A DNA stretch of 64,000 nt, from assembly GCF_002723835.1 (NCBI RefSeq), contig NZ_BEWG01000024.1:22616-86615 (forward strand). Direction: 5' to 3'. This document shows positions 37,566 to 50,767 of this stretch, piece by piece; the stretch's first letter is position 1, and every line of letters begins with the position of its first letter. The DNA comes from Mycobacterium sp. shizuoka-1 (GTDB taxonomy: Bacteria; Actinomycetota; Actinomycetes; Mycobacteriales; Mycobacteriaceae). The notes under the pieces are model-generated. The model ran no database searches. It saw only the letters and a program-made list of their open reading frames with translations, and was not told the origin of the DNA. The position numbers and the translations under genes were made by a program.

Positions 37566-37593
37566 GAAATATCCGCCTGAGACTCTAGTCCAA
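37566..37593 (-). promoter_or_regulatory. Likely tRNA-Gln promoter
   Basis: On the minus strand TTGGAC (37588-37593), 16 bases, TATTTC (37566-37571), ending seven bases before the tRNA 5' end. The -35 is good, the -10 partial. Transcription would begin at or just before the mature tRNA and could continue into glmU. Confidence 0.4.
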
Positions 37594-37600
37594 GGAGGTG

Positions 37601-37681
37601 ATGGGTTACGGCGGGCAGGAGCGCAGCGACCCGGGGAGTGGTTACGGCGGGCAGGAGCGCAGCGACCCGGGGAGTGTGTAA
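37601..37681 (+). CDS. Repeat-encoded mini-ORF (26 residues), candidate
   Basis: ATG 37601 to TAA 37681 encodes two tandem 12-residue units of the type GYGGQERSDPGS, plus a start Met and a terminal Val. It is preceded by AAGGAGGTGAT (37592-37602), complementary over 11 bases to the 3' end of 16S rRNA, but the spacing to the ATG is only two bases. The repeat period (36 bp) is a multiple of three, so unit number changes would keep the frame. Whether it is translated is unknown; the motif may be purely structural DNA. Confidence 0.25.
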   Translation: MGYGGQERSDPGSGYGGQERSDPGSV

Positions 37682-37712
37682 GGCGGGCAGGAGCGCAGCG
37701 ACCCGGGGCTAG
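37605..37712. repeat. Three tandem copies of a 36-bp unit
   Basis: Units 37605-37640 and 37641-37676 are identical; 37677-37712 is a diverged third copy, conserved in its central GGCGGGCAGGAGCGCAGCGA part. The array fills the space between the tRNA-Gln promoter and the TetR start. G+C-rich minisatellites of this kind vary in copy number between strains in other mycobacteria. Confidence 0.93.
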
Positions 37713-37721
37713 GCTCAACGG

Positions 37722-38357
37722 GTGGCAGCACCGGAGAAGGAGCCGCGGGCACCGCGCGCTCGGATGACCGGCACCGAACGCCGGCGCCAGCTGATCGACG
37801 TGGCCCGCACGCTGTTCGCCGAACGCGGGTACGAGGGCACCTCCATCGAGGAGATCGCCCAGCGGGCCAACGTCTCCAAGCCGGTGGTCTACGAGCACTT
37901 CGGCGGCAAGGAGGGCCTCTACGCCGTCGTCGTCGACCGGGAGATGTCGGCGCTGCTCGACGGCATCACCTCGTCACTGACCAACAACCGCTCCCGGGTA
38001 CGGGTCGAGCGGGTGGCGTTGGCGCTGCTGACCTATGTCGAGGAGCGCACCGACGGATTCCGCATCCTGATCCGCGACTCACCCGCCGCGATCAGCACCG
38101 GCACCTACTCCAGCCTGCTCAACGACGCCGTCGGCCAGGTGTCCTCGATCTTGGCCGGTGACTTCGCCCGCCGCGGCCTCGACCCCGGGCTGGCGCCGCT
38201 CTACGCCCAGGCGCTGGTCGGTTCGGTGTCGATGACCGCGCAGTGGTGGCTGGACACCCGGGAACCCAAGAAGGAAATGGTGGCCGCACATCTGGTGAAC
38301 CTGATGTGGAACGGGCTGACCCACCTGGAAGCCGATCCGCAGTTGGAGGGTGAGTAA
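37722..38357 (+). CDS. TetR-family transcriptional regulator
   Basis: A 211-residue TetR repressor equivalent to M. tuberculosis Rv1019 by position. The DNA-binding domain (residues about 18-65) contains RRQLIDVARTLFAERGYEGTSIEEIAQ and the recognition helix NVSKPVVYEHFGGKEGLY. The C-terminal ligand domain is all-helical (RDSPAAISTGTYSSLL, QALVGSVSMTAQWWLD). GTG 37722. It is transcribed away from tRNA-Gln/glmU and towards mfd, separated by the 36-bp repeats. Its operator is not evident; the 29365 palindrome has TetR-like shape but is 8 kb away. Ligand unknown. Confidence 0.9.
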   Translation: MAAPEKEPRAPRARMTGTERRRQLIDVARTLFAERGYEGTSIEEIAQRANVSKPVVYEHFGGKEGLYAVVVDREMSALLDGITSSLTNNRSRVRVERVALALLTYVEERTDGFRILIRDSPAAISTGTYSSLLNDAVGQVSSILAGDFARRGLDPGLAPLYAQALVGSVSMTAQWWLDTREPKKEMVAAHLVNLMWNGLTHLEADPQLEGE

Positions 38358-38411
38358 GCCGACCCCGGGCCGGTGGCGGGCACGTATTCTGTCGGACGGG
38401 AGGACGACGCC

Positions 38412-38945
38412 GTGGCGGAGCAGCGGGAGGTCATCGAGCAGGTCGGTGCTGCGCTGGCTGCGGCCGCACGGCTCGAGGACGTCCAGCAGGTGGTCAAGGT
38501 GGCCGCCCGCCGGCTCGCCGACGCCCACGGCTCGACGTTCGTTTTGCTGGACCACGACATGTGTTACTACGCGGACGAAGATTCGATGAGTCCGTTGTGG
38601 AAGGGCCAGCGTTTCCCGGCCTCCGACTGCATCAGTGGCTGGTCGATGATGCACCGCACCGCGGTGACCATCTCCGACATCCGCCGCGACGAACGCATCC
38701 CGCAGGAGGCCTACCGCCCGACCTTCGTCCGCAGCCTGGCCATGGTGCCGATGCTCGGGCCCGACCCGATGGGTGCGATCGGGGTGTATTGGGCCCAACC
38801 TGGCCGGCCGGACCCGACGGTAGTGCCTGCGCTGCAGCAGCTGGCCGGGCTCGCGGTGCAGGCGTTACGGCGTTTCCCAGAGGGTATTCCGGACCCGGGT
38901 TTCACCGTCGTCGGCGCCTACCCGACTGGTGGCGACGCCCGCTGA
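38412..38945 (+). CDS. GAF-domain sensor-like protein
   Basis: A 177-residue protein consisting mostly of one GAF domain (residues about 15-150): EDVQQVVKVAARRLADAHGSTFVLL, DCISGWSMMHRTAVTISDIRRDERIPQEAY, RSLAMVPML and MGAIGVYWA follow the family pattern used to bind small ligands, haem or bilin in signalling proteins. No kinase, cyclase or HTH output is fused, so it would act through a partner. A GGGAGG ribosome site eight bases before GTG 38412 favours this start over an in-frame GTG at 38373. It lies between the TetR gene and mfd on the same strand. Confidence 0.82.
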   Translation: MAEQREVIEQVGAALAAAARLEDVQQVVKVAARRLADAHGSTFVLLDHDMCYYADEDSMSPLWKGQRFPASDCISGWSMMHRTAVTISDIRRDERIPQEAYRPTFVRSLAMVPMLGPDPMGAIGVYWAQPGRPDPTVVPALQQLAGLAVQALRRFPEGIPDPGFTVVGAYPTGGDAR

Positions 38946-39024
38946 GGCGACCTGCGTCACAACGCACAGGCGAATCGCGGCCCGCCGCAACGTGTTCGGC
39001 GGTCCTGCCTAGAATGGGGTGATC

Positions 39025-42695
<3,671 letters not shown>

Positions 42696-42699
<4 letters not shown>

Positions 42700-43826
42700 C
42701 GGTCATCCTCGTCGACCCGCGCCGTCCGTCGCTGGTGCCGGTCGAGGCGGTCGAGCTGCTCGGCGGCGAGGTGCAGTACACCGAGGAGATGCCGATCAAG
42801 GTGCCGTGGTCGCTGCCGTCGGCGCGGCCGCTGTTCACCGGCGGGCAGGACGCGCCTGCGCCGGTGCTGCTGTCCTCCGACCGTCAGCATCCCGAGGTGC
42901 GTGCCCGGCTGGCCGCCGGCGAACGATTGATCGCCGTGCCGGATCCGCAGCCCGGCGAGCGACTCGTCGACGCGGTGGCCATCATGGACCGGCTGCGCAC
43001 CGCCGGGCCGTGGGAGAGCGAGCAGACCCACGATTCGCTGCGGCGCTACCTGCTGGAGGAGACCTACGAGCTGTTCGACGCCGTGCGGGGTGGCAACCTG
43101 CAGGAACTGCGCGACGAACTCGGCGACGTGTTGCTGCAGGTTCTGTTCCACGCCCGGATCGCCGAAGAGGCACAGCGCGATTCGTTCACCATCGATGATG
43201 TCGCCGACGCGCTGGTGCGCAAGCTCGGCAACCGGGTGCCCGCGGTGCTCGCCGGCGAGTCGATCTCGCTGGAAGACCAGCTGGCCCAGTGGGAGGAGCG
43301 CAAGTCGCTGGAGACCAGTACGCGGGTGTCCTGTGTCGATGACGTGCCCACCGGGCAGCCGGCGCTGGCGCTGGCCCAGAAGGTGATCGCCCGAGTGCGC
43401 AACGCGGGTCTGCCCGCCGAGCTCATCCCCGCGTCGATCGTGACGGTCACCGTGGCTGCCGAGAAGGATGCCGAGAACGAGTTGCGGACCGCGCTTTTGG
43501 AGTTCATGGATACCGTGCGCGCGGTGGAACGCGCGATCGAGGCCAGCCGCCGCGCAGCCGATGTGCCCAGTCAGCTCGACACCGCCGCGCCGCTGGGTGC
43601 GGTCAGCGAGCAGGAGTGGCGCCGGCACTGGCCCGCGCCGCACGGCGTATCGGTGGAGCTGCCGCTGGTGCCGGAGCTGATCTCAGAAGACGACCCGCTC
43701 GACGATGTCGACACCGTGCACATCGATTCCGGCGACGAGGAATTCGACGTCCCGGAGTTGGCCGTCGACGATGTAGAACTGGTCGAGCCCGAACTCGATC
43801 AGTCCAGCAGCGTCGAACCCCAGTAG
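42696..43826 (+). CDS. mazG: Nucleoside triphosphate pyrophosphohydrolase MazG
   Basis: A 376-residue all-alpha NTP pyrophosphohydrolase that removes aberrant dNTPs and contributes to oxidative-stress tolerance in mycobacteria. The metal site is seen in [13 protein letters not shown] and [15 protein letters not shown] (about residues 113-148). The N-terminal 90 residues resemble a degenerate tetrapyrrole-methylase-like module found in actinobacterial MazG. The C-terminal 50 residues are strongly acidic and low-complexity ([20 protein letters not shown] and onwards), longer than the M. tuberculosis protein (325 residues as I recall). GTG 42696 overlaps the mfd stop. The 3' end overlaps the convergent efeB by 28 bases. 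Confidence 0.92.
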
Positions 43827-45109
43827 TCACCGTCGCGCAACCCGGGCGGCACGGCGAAGATCGCGCTGCCGGTGTGGGTGATGTACTCGTTGAGCAGGTC
43901 GCGGCGGGCCAGCTCCATCTGCATCGGGATGAACTGGGTCACCGGGTTGCGCACGAAGGCGATGAAGAACAACCCGGCGTCCAGGTGCCCGAACCCGTCG
44001 GAACCGTCGGTGAAGTTGTATCCGCGGCGCAGTATCTGGATGCCGTTCAGGTGCTGCGCCGAAGCCAGCCGCACGTGCGCGTCGCGGTCGATCAGCGGCT
44101 CGTTCTTGTTGTCGACGAGGTCGAAATTGAGCTCTTCGAACTCCTGCTTGAGCCCGTTGGGCGCGCCGCTGCCCTTCTGCCTGCCGATCACCCGCTCCTG
44201 CTCGAGCAGCGTTGTGCGGTCCCAGGATTCGATGCGCATCCGGATCCGGCGGCTGATCATGTAACTGCCGCCGGTCATCCAGTCCGGGCCGTCGCCGGGG
44301 GCCACCCACACCTGCTTGTTGAGGGTGTCGGTGTCCTCGGCCTTGATGTTGGCCGTCCCGTCCTTGAACCCGAACAGGTTTCGTGGAGTCGACTGCTCAC
44401 GGGTGGTCGACGAGGTGCGGCCGAAGCCCAGCTGGCTGTAGCGCACCGCGACCGTGCCGAAGCCGACCCGGGCCAGGTTCCGGATGGCGTGCACCGCCAC
44501 CTGAGGATCATTCGCACAGGCCTGGACCACGATGTCGCCGCCACAGCGGGCCGGGTCCATCGTCTCGTTCGGGAACTTCGGCAGGTTCTCCAGCAGTGCC
44601 GGCTTCTGGGCGGCGAGCCCGAAGCGGTCCTTGCCGTCCTTGAGGAACAACGTCGGGCCGAACCCGATCGTCAGCGTCAGCTGGGAGGCGGGCAGACCCA
44701 GTGCCTCACCGGTATCCGACGGCGGCGCATAGGGATTGAGTCCGATCGCGCCGTCGTGAACGGCCTCCTCGCCGGCGGTCATCCGCTCGGCCATGCCGGT
44801 CCACTCCTTGAGCATCGCGACGAGGTCGGCCTTGGATTCGGTCGTCACGTCGAATGTCGCGAAGTGCATCCGGTCCTGCGCCGGGGTGATGATGCCGGCC
44901 TGGTGCTCACCGCGGAACGGCACCGGCTTGTCCAGACCGCCGGTGCCGGTGCTGGCTGCCCCGGCCCGCCCGGCCAGCACCCCGGCGCCGGCCGCGCCGA
45001 CCACCGCGGCGGTCACGCCGGCGGCACCGAAGAGCTTGCGTCGCGAGAGGCCGGACCGGTCCGATTGGGCCGGGGTGGTCTCGTCGGCGTTACTGGGGAG
45101 CGATGACAC
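43799..45109 (-). CDS. efeB: Tat-exported deferrochelatase/DyP-type peroxidase EfeB
   Basis: A 436-residue haem peroxidase of the DyP type, the last gene of the efeUOB ferrous-iron uptake operon. A twin-arginine signal (LSRRKLFGAAG, residues 21-31) with a hydrophobic stretch sends the folded enzyme out. The DyP signature GFKDGTANI supplies the distal Asp; the proximal haem His is in the C-terminal half (FGHLDAGLFFIAF region) and RDA/IQILRRGYNF follow. GTG 45109 overlaps the efeO coding region by 20 bases. It oxidises ferrous iron or strips iron from haem for EfeO/EfeU. Confidence 0.93.
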   Translation of the reverse strand: MSSLPSNADETTPAQSDRSGLSRRKLFGAAGVTAAVVGAAGAGVLAGRAGAASTGTGGLDKPVPFRGEHQAGIITPAQDRMHFATFDVTTESKADLVAMLKEWTGMAERMTAGEEAVHDGAIGLNPYAPPSDTGEALGLPASQLTLTIGFGPTLFLKDGKDRFGLAAQKPALLENLPKFPNETMDPARCGGDIVVQACANDPQVAVHAIRNLARVGFGTVAVRYSQLGFGRTSSTTREQSTPRNLFGFKDGTANIKAEDTDTLNKQVWVAPGDGPDWMTGGSYMISRRIRMRIESWDRTTLLEQERVIGRQKGSGAPNGLKQEFEELNFDLVDNKNEPLIDRDAHVRLASAQHLNGIQILRRGYNFTDGSDGFGHLDAGLFFIAFVRNPVTQFIPMQMELARRDLLNEYITHTGSAIFAVPPGLRDGDYWGSTLLD

Positions 45110-46256
45110 CCTGCACCTGACTTACTTCCTTGCTCAGCGCGTCGATGGCGCGTGAGAGTTCTTGGCGCTGCGGCTCGGTCACCGTGTCGTAGGACACGAA
45201 TCCGTCGCCCTTGCGGTACTTGGCCAGCAGTGCCTCCACGTCGGCGAAGCCCTTGTCGACCCGCTTGCCCAACTCCGGGTCGCGGCTGTCGAGGATGGGG
45301 CGAACCGAGGCGACCGCGGTCTGCGAGCCCTGCACGTTGGCGTTGAAGTCCCACAGGTCGGTGTGGCTGAAGATGTCCTCTTCGCCGCTGATCTTGCTGG
45401 CGGCGACCTCGTCGAGCAGACCCTGTGCACCGCCGGCGATCTGGGTGGAGTCGATGGTCCAGCCCGGTGCCTTCACACCGTCGTTGAGCTCCTTGACGTC
45501 GGCCAGCAGCTGATCGGCGAGGGCGTTGGCGTCGGGCTGCAGGCCGGTGACCCACAGCTGCTTCTCCAGGGCGTGGAAGCCGGTCCACTTCTGGCCGGGT
45601 TCCAGGTCGGCCTCACGGAGGTCGATGCGCGGATCGAGGTCGTTGGGGAACGCTTCGGCCACCGGCTCGATGCGCTCGTAGTAGGTGCGTGCGATCGGGT
45701 ACTGGGCCTTGGCCGCCGCGACATCGCCCTTCTTGATGGCGTCGACGAACAGCTGGGTGGCCGGGATCAGGGCGTCGGTCTGGCTGTTGACGTAGCGCTT
45801 GTAGCTCTCGGAGGCTTCCTTGAACTCGCCCTGGGTGTCGACGGCAACGGCGTCGCCGGTGACGGTGAAGTCGCCGCGGATGCCGTCACCGATCATCCCC
45901 GGCTTGCAGGCCGTCTGGTAGGTGCCCGGCTGACCGAGCTGCACGATCAGCTTGCGCTGCAGGCCCGGCGAGATGTTTTCGACCTCGCCCATCACCCGTT
46001 CGCCCTCGCCGTAGACGTAGAACTCGGTGACCTTCGTGCCGTTGTTGGTGATCACGAAGGTGCTCGGTCCGGTCGTGGCCTTGGTGCTCGACAGCGTGCA
46101 CTCGGTGTCGGAGGCGGTGACGGTGATCTCGGAAGACGACTTGGTGCTCGAGTCCGCGGATGTGGTCTCTTTGGCCGTGCAGGCGGACAGGGAGACGCCG
46201 GCCAGTAGTGCCGCGGCAGCGGCGGTACTGGTCTTGATGCCGTGGGGGATCGTCAC
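45090..46256 (-). CDS. efeO: Iron uptake lipoprotein EfeO with cupredoxin-like N-domain
   Basis: A 388-residue lipoprotein with signal peptide and lipobox LSAC (Cys26). An N-terminal cupredoxin-like domain (VTASDTECTLSSTKATTGPSTFVITNNG, YQTACKPGMIGDGIRGDFTV; residues about 45-135) precedes the M75/imelysin-like helical domain (ARTYYERIEPVAEAFP, WTGFHALEKQLW with an HxxE metal motif, FSHTDLWDFNANVQGS). EfeO binds ferrous/ferric iron and hands it to the permease EfeU. The GTG start overlaps the efeU stop by four bases (GTGA), and its 3' end overlaps efeB. Confidence 0.93.
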   Translation of the reverse strand: MTIPHGIKTSTAAAAALLAGVSLSACTAKETTSADSSTKSSSEITVTASDTECTLSSTKATTGPSTFVITNNGTKVTEFYVYGEGERVMGEVENISPGLQRKLIVQLGQPGTYQTACKPGMIGDGIRGDFTVTGDAVAVDTQGEFKEASESYKRYVNSQTDALIPATQLFVDAIKKGDVAAAKAQYPIARTYYERIEPVAEAFPNDLDPRIDLREADLEPGQKWTGFHALEKQLWVTGLQPDANALADQLLADVKELNDGVKAPGWTIDSTQIAGGAQGLLDEVAASKISGEEDIFSHTDLWDFNANVQGSQTAVASVRPILDSRDPELGKRVDKGFADVEALLAKYRKGDGFVSYDTVTEPQRQELSRAIDALSKEVSQVQGVIAPQ

Positions 46257-47233
46257 TGAGGGGACCTTTCGGAGAGGGAGGAACGCTCCGGATGCGCGGT
46301 GGCAGGGGAGCTTTCGGCGGAAAGGGGACTTTCGGTGGAAGCCTGCGGCTTCGGTGCGCGGCTGGTGGGCCGGACGAACAGGGCCAGCACCACGACGACG
46401 TAGGCCAGCCAGCAGGTCAGTTGCAGCACGGTCGGGGTCGGGGTGACGTTGAAGACGCCCTGCACGATCTCGCCGTACCAGGCCGACCAGTGCTGCGAGC
46501 TGATGTCGAACGCCTTGTTGCCCAGCCCGGGCAGCCAACCCACGGTCTGCATGGCCCCGATGCCGTACGACAGGACGCCTGCGGCGACGAGGATCAGGAA
46601 CACCCCGGTGTATTTGAAGAACTTGGCCAGGTCGATCCGCACGGCGCCGGCGTACATGCCCCAGGCGATCGCGGCGGCGGCCAGCACGCCGATCAGCAGC
46701 CCGAGCAGCGGCCAGGCGGTCTCTGCTTCGGCATAGCCGACCATGAACAGTGCCGTCTCGAAGCCTTCGCGGCCGACGGCCAGGAACGCCAGCATGAACA
46801 CCGCCAGCGCGCCGGTCTCCAGCGCCTTGGACATCCCGGCCCGCAGTTCACCCGACATGCCGGCGGAGGCCTTGCGCATCCACAGCACCATCGAGGTGAC
46901 GATCGCGACCGCCACCAGCGAGGCCACCCCGGCGATGGCCTCGGCGGCCAGGTCCTTGATCGTGTAGGCGCCGTACTGGATCGTCAGGAACACGCCCACG
47001 GTCATCAGGACCGCCGCCCCGACGCCGAGCCACACCCATTTCAGGGCGTCGCGGCGGCCGGATTTCACCAGGAACGCGGTCAGGACCATGACGATGATCC
47101 CGGCCTCGAGGCCTTCGCGCAGACCGATCAGGCCGCTGCCGAAAAGCTGGGCGGTGACGTTGGGGGCCGCCGCGCTGAATGTGGTGTGAATGCCTGCTGT
47201 CGAGAGGGATGCGATGCCCGCCAGGTCACTCAT
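46253..47233 (-). CDS. efeU: High-affinity iron permease EfeU (FTR1/OFeT type)
   Basis: A 326-residue seven-helix permease of the FTR1 family. Two REGLE-type motifs form the iron path: LREGLEAGIIV (about residues 37-47) and GREGFETALF (about 154-163). The hydrophobic helices are evenly spaced and the C-terminal tail (from about residue 290) is Ser/Pro-rich and cytoplasmic. It imports iron oxidised at the cell surface, with EfeO and EfeB. It is the first gene of the operon; two IdeR-like boxes lie in its promoter, 37-75 bases before the ATG at 47233, indicating repression by iron. Confidence 0.93.
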   Translation of the reverse strand: MSDLAGIASLSTAGIHTTFSAAAPNVTAQLFGSGLIGLREGLEAGIIVMVLTAFLVKSGRRDALKWVWLGVGAAVLMTVGVFLTIQYGAYTIKDLAAEAIAGVASLVAVAIVTSMVLWMRKASAGMSGELRAGMSKALETGALAVFMLAFLAVGREGFETALFMVGYAEAETAWPLLGLLIGVLAAAAIAWGMYAGAVRIDLAKFFKYTGVFLILVAAGVLSYGIGAMQTVGWLPGLGNKAFDISSQHWSAWYGEIVQGVFNVTPTPTVLQLTCWLAYVVVVLALFVRPTSRAPKPQASTESPLSAESSPATAHPERSSLSERSPQ

Positions 47234-47260
47234 CGGCGCGTCCTAACTCACTGACTTCGG

Positions 47261-47308
47261 ATAATGCCAGGTAAGCAAGGCTTACCAAACCAAGGTTGGG
47301 CTCACCTT
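47261..47308 (-). promoter_or_regulatory. efeU promoter with two IdeR-box-like sites
   Basis: On the minus strand a promoter TTGGTA (47283-47288), 16 bases, CATTAT (47261-47266). Overlapping it is a perfect dyad GGTAAGC-AAG-GCTTACC (47270-47286), and just upstream is AAGGTTGGGCTCACCTT (47292-47308), matching 13 of 17 core positions of the IdeR/DtxR consensus TTAGGTTAGGCTAACCTAA. Iron-loaded IdeR bound here would cover the -35 and spacer. Confidence 0.7.
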
Positions 47309-47416
47309 AACAGACGGCAGAGAACGAAATTACCGACTGTTGGCCCCGACGGTGAGGACTAATGACACCGAACCCATGGGACGATGAAATCCGATTGACC
47401 GGGTTCGAGGAGTGCA

Positions 47417-48148
47417 GTGTCGTCAACGCGTTGGCTGCGTGCAGTCGCCGTCATTGCGGCGACGGCAATGCTGCTCGCTTCGAGCTGCTCCTGGCAGCTC
47501 GGCACTCCGATTCCCGATGGTGTGCCGCCACCGCCGGGCGACCCGGTGCCCGCGATCGACACCCACGCCAAGGGCAGGCCCGCCGACCAGCTCCATGACT
47601 GGGCGGCGCAACGGGCGCCCCAGCTCGGCATCCCGATCAACGCGCTGGAGGCCTACGCCTACGCGGCCCGGGTCGCCGAGGTGGAGAACCCGGACTGTCA
47701 TCTCGCCTGGACGACGCTGGCCGGGATCGGCATGGTCGAAAGCCACCACGGCACCTATCGCGGCGCGGTCATCGCCCCCAACGGGGATGTGAGCCCGCCG
47801 ATCCGCGGGGTGCACCTCGATGGCACCAACGGCAACCTCGAGATCATCGACAGCGAACAGACGCTCGACGGCGAGCAGCCGGTCTACGCCCGGGCGATGG
47901 GCCCCATGCAGTTCATCCCCGAGACCTGGCGGCTCTATGGCGTCGACGCCAACAACGACGGCCTGATCAGCCCGGACAACTTCGACGACGCGGCCCTGTC
48001 GGCCGCGGGTTACCTGTGCTTCCGCGGCAAAGACCTGGCCTCGCCCCGCGGCTGGATGAACGCCCTGCACGCCTACAACCACTCCGACCAGTACGCCCGC
48101 ACGGTGCGCGACTGGGCGACGGCCTACGCCCAGGGCCATGCTCTGTGA
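47417..48148 (+). CDS. lpqU: Lytic-transglycosylase-like lipoprotein LpqU
   Basis: A 243-residue secreted lipoprotein starting at GTG. Signal peptide with a lipobox-like LASSC end, Pro-rich linker, then a soluble lytic transglycosylase domain (SLT/MltB-like): the catalytic Glu lies in GIGMVESHHG (about residue 105), followed by RAMGPMQFIPETW and AYNHSDQYARTV. The enzyme should cleave peptidoglycan glycan strands. It is divergent from efeU with 183 bases between them, which hold the IdeR-like sites on the efeU side. Position before eno matches Rv1022. Confidence 0.9.
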   Translation: MSSTRWLRAVAVIAATAMLLASSCSWQLGTPIPDGVPPPPGDPVPAIDTHAKGRPADQLHDWAAQRAPQLGIPINALEAYAYAARVAEVENPDCHLAWTTLAGIGMVESHHGTYRGAVIAPNGDVSPPIRGVHLDGTNGNLEIIDSEQTLDGEQPVYARAMGPMQFIPETWRLYGVDANNDGLISPDNFDDAALSAAGYLCFRGKDLASPRGWMNALHAYNHSDQYARTVRDWATAYAQGHAL

Positions 48149-48295
48149 GCGGACTGCCGGCGGCTCGCGACTCGGCATCTAGGAGCGCTTTCGCGCTGGT
48201 GACCATCTAGGCTTACAGCGGTCATCGGGTGACCGGCCCAGTGCGCGACGAGCACGTTCGCCGCGCATCACGACGCTCGCACGTCACGACGCTAA

Positions 48296-49594
<1,299 letters not shown>

Positions 49595-49608
49595 GCCGCA
49601 CAGCGACT

Positions 49609-50277
49609 GTGGCAGAAAGCAAGCGGCCCGACCCGAAGCGGCGCTCACCGGCCTCCCGGCCGGGGGCGTCGGGTCGGATCCGCTCGCGGGCGGCACCGGT
49701 GGCCAAACCGCGGCCCGCCGAGGCGCGCGCGGCGGCGGAGCCGGTCAATGTCACCGAACCGATCCGCCGGGCGATCGCGGCCTCGGTGGAGCAGCAGAGC
49801 GAGCAGCGGCTCGGCTTCACCGCGCGCCGCGCGGCCATCCTGGCCGCGCTGGTCTGTGTGCTCACGCTGACGATCGCCGGACCGGTGCGCACCTACTTCG
49901 CCCAGCGCACCGAGATGAAGCAGCTGGCCGCCACCGAGGCGGCGCTGCGCAAGCAGATCGCCGACCTCGAGTCACAGAAGGCCAAGCTCGGTGATCCGGT
50001 CTACATCGCCGCGCAGGCGCGCGAGCGGCTGGGTTTCGTGATGCCGGGCGACATCCCCTACCAGGTGCAACTGCCGCCGGGAGCGGCCGCCGCGCCCGAT
50101 ACCGGCCCGCAGACCGCGCCCGCGCGCAGCACGGATCCGTGGTACACCGCGCTGTGGCACACCATCGCCGACACCCCGCACGGTCCGCCGCCCGCGGCGC
50201 CCGCCGACGATCCCGCCCAGCCGGCGCTGCCACCCCCGCCGGAGCCCGTCGCACCCCCGCCGGCGCCCGGTGGTTGA
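49609..50277 (+). CDS. ftsB: Septum formation initiator FtsB/DivIC-like protein
   Basis: A 222-residue bitopic division protein. A long basic cytoplasmic N-terminus (about 70 residues, rich in Arg/Pro/Ala) leads to one membrane helix (AAILAALVCVLTLTIAGPV, about 75-93) and a periplasmic coiled coil (EMKQLAATEAALRKQIADLESQKAKL), ending in the family motif ARERLGFVMPGD. The C-terminal Pro-rich tail is typical of mycobacterial members. It recruits FtsQ/FtsL partners at the septum. GTG 49609. Overlaps the DUF501 gene by eight bases. Confidence 0.9.
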   Translation: MAESKRPDPKRRSPASRPGASGRIRSRAAPVAKPRPAEARAAAEPVNVTEPIRRAIAASVEQQSEQRLGFTARRAAILAALVCVLTLTIAGPVRTYFAQRTEMKQLAATEAALRKQIADLESQKAKLGDPVYIAAQARERLGFVMPGDIPYQVQLPPGAAAAPDTGPQTAPARSTDPWYTALWHTIADTPHGPPPAAPADDPAQPALPPPPEPVAPPPAPGG

Positions 50278-50767
50278 TCCCGCCGATCTCGACGCGGTGG
50301 CGCGGCAGTTGGGCCGGGAGCCGCGCGGCGTACTGGAGATCGCTTACCGCTGCCCCAACGGTGAACCCGCCGTGGTCAAAACCGCCCCGCGGCTGCCCGA
50401 CGGCACGCCGTTCCCGACGTTGTACTACCTGACCCATCCGGTGCTGACCGCGGCTGCCAGCAGGCTGGAGTCCGACGGGCTGATGCGGCGGATGAGCGAA
50501 CGCCTGCAGCAGGATTCGGAGCTGGCCGCCGACTACCGTCGGGCCCACGAGTCCTACCTGGCCGAACGGGATGCGATCGAGCCGCTCGGTACGACGTTCT
50601 CCGGCGGTGGCATGCCGGACCGGATCAAATGTCTGCACGTGCTGATCGCCCATTCGCTGGCGAAAGGCCCCGGCGTCAACCCATTTGGCGACGAGGCGCT
50701 GGCCGTGCTGGCCGCCGAACCGGAGATGGCCGGAATTCTGGACAAGGGGGAGTGGGCATCAACGTAG
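50270..50767 (+). CDS. DUF501 family protein
   Basis: A 165-residue soluble protein of the DUF501 family, conserved between ftsB and ppx across actinobacteria. Conserved blocks: GREPRGVLEIAYRCPNGEPAVVKTAPRLPDGTPFPTLYYLTHP split over residues about 15-56, then SGGGMPDRIKCLHVLIAHSLA with a Cys/His pair, and NPFGDEAL. The Cys-Leu-His arrangement suggests a metal or active site, but no activity is known to me. It overlaps ftsB by eight and ppx by sixteen bases, a tight operon. Confidence 0.9.
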   Translation: MVDPADLDAVARQLGREPRGVLEIAYRCPNGEPAVVKTAPRLPDGTPFPTLYYLTHPVLTAAASRLESDGLMRRMSERLQQDSELAADYRRAHESYLAERDAIEPLGTTFSGGGMPDRIKCLHVLIAHSLAKGPGVNPFGDEALAVLAAEPEMAGILDKGEWAST

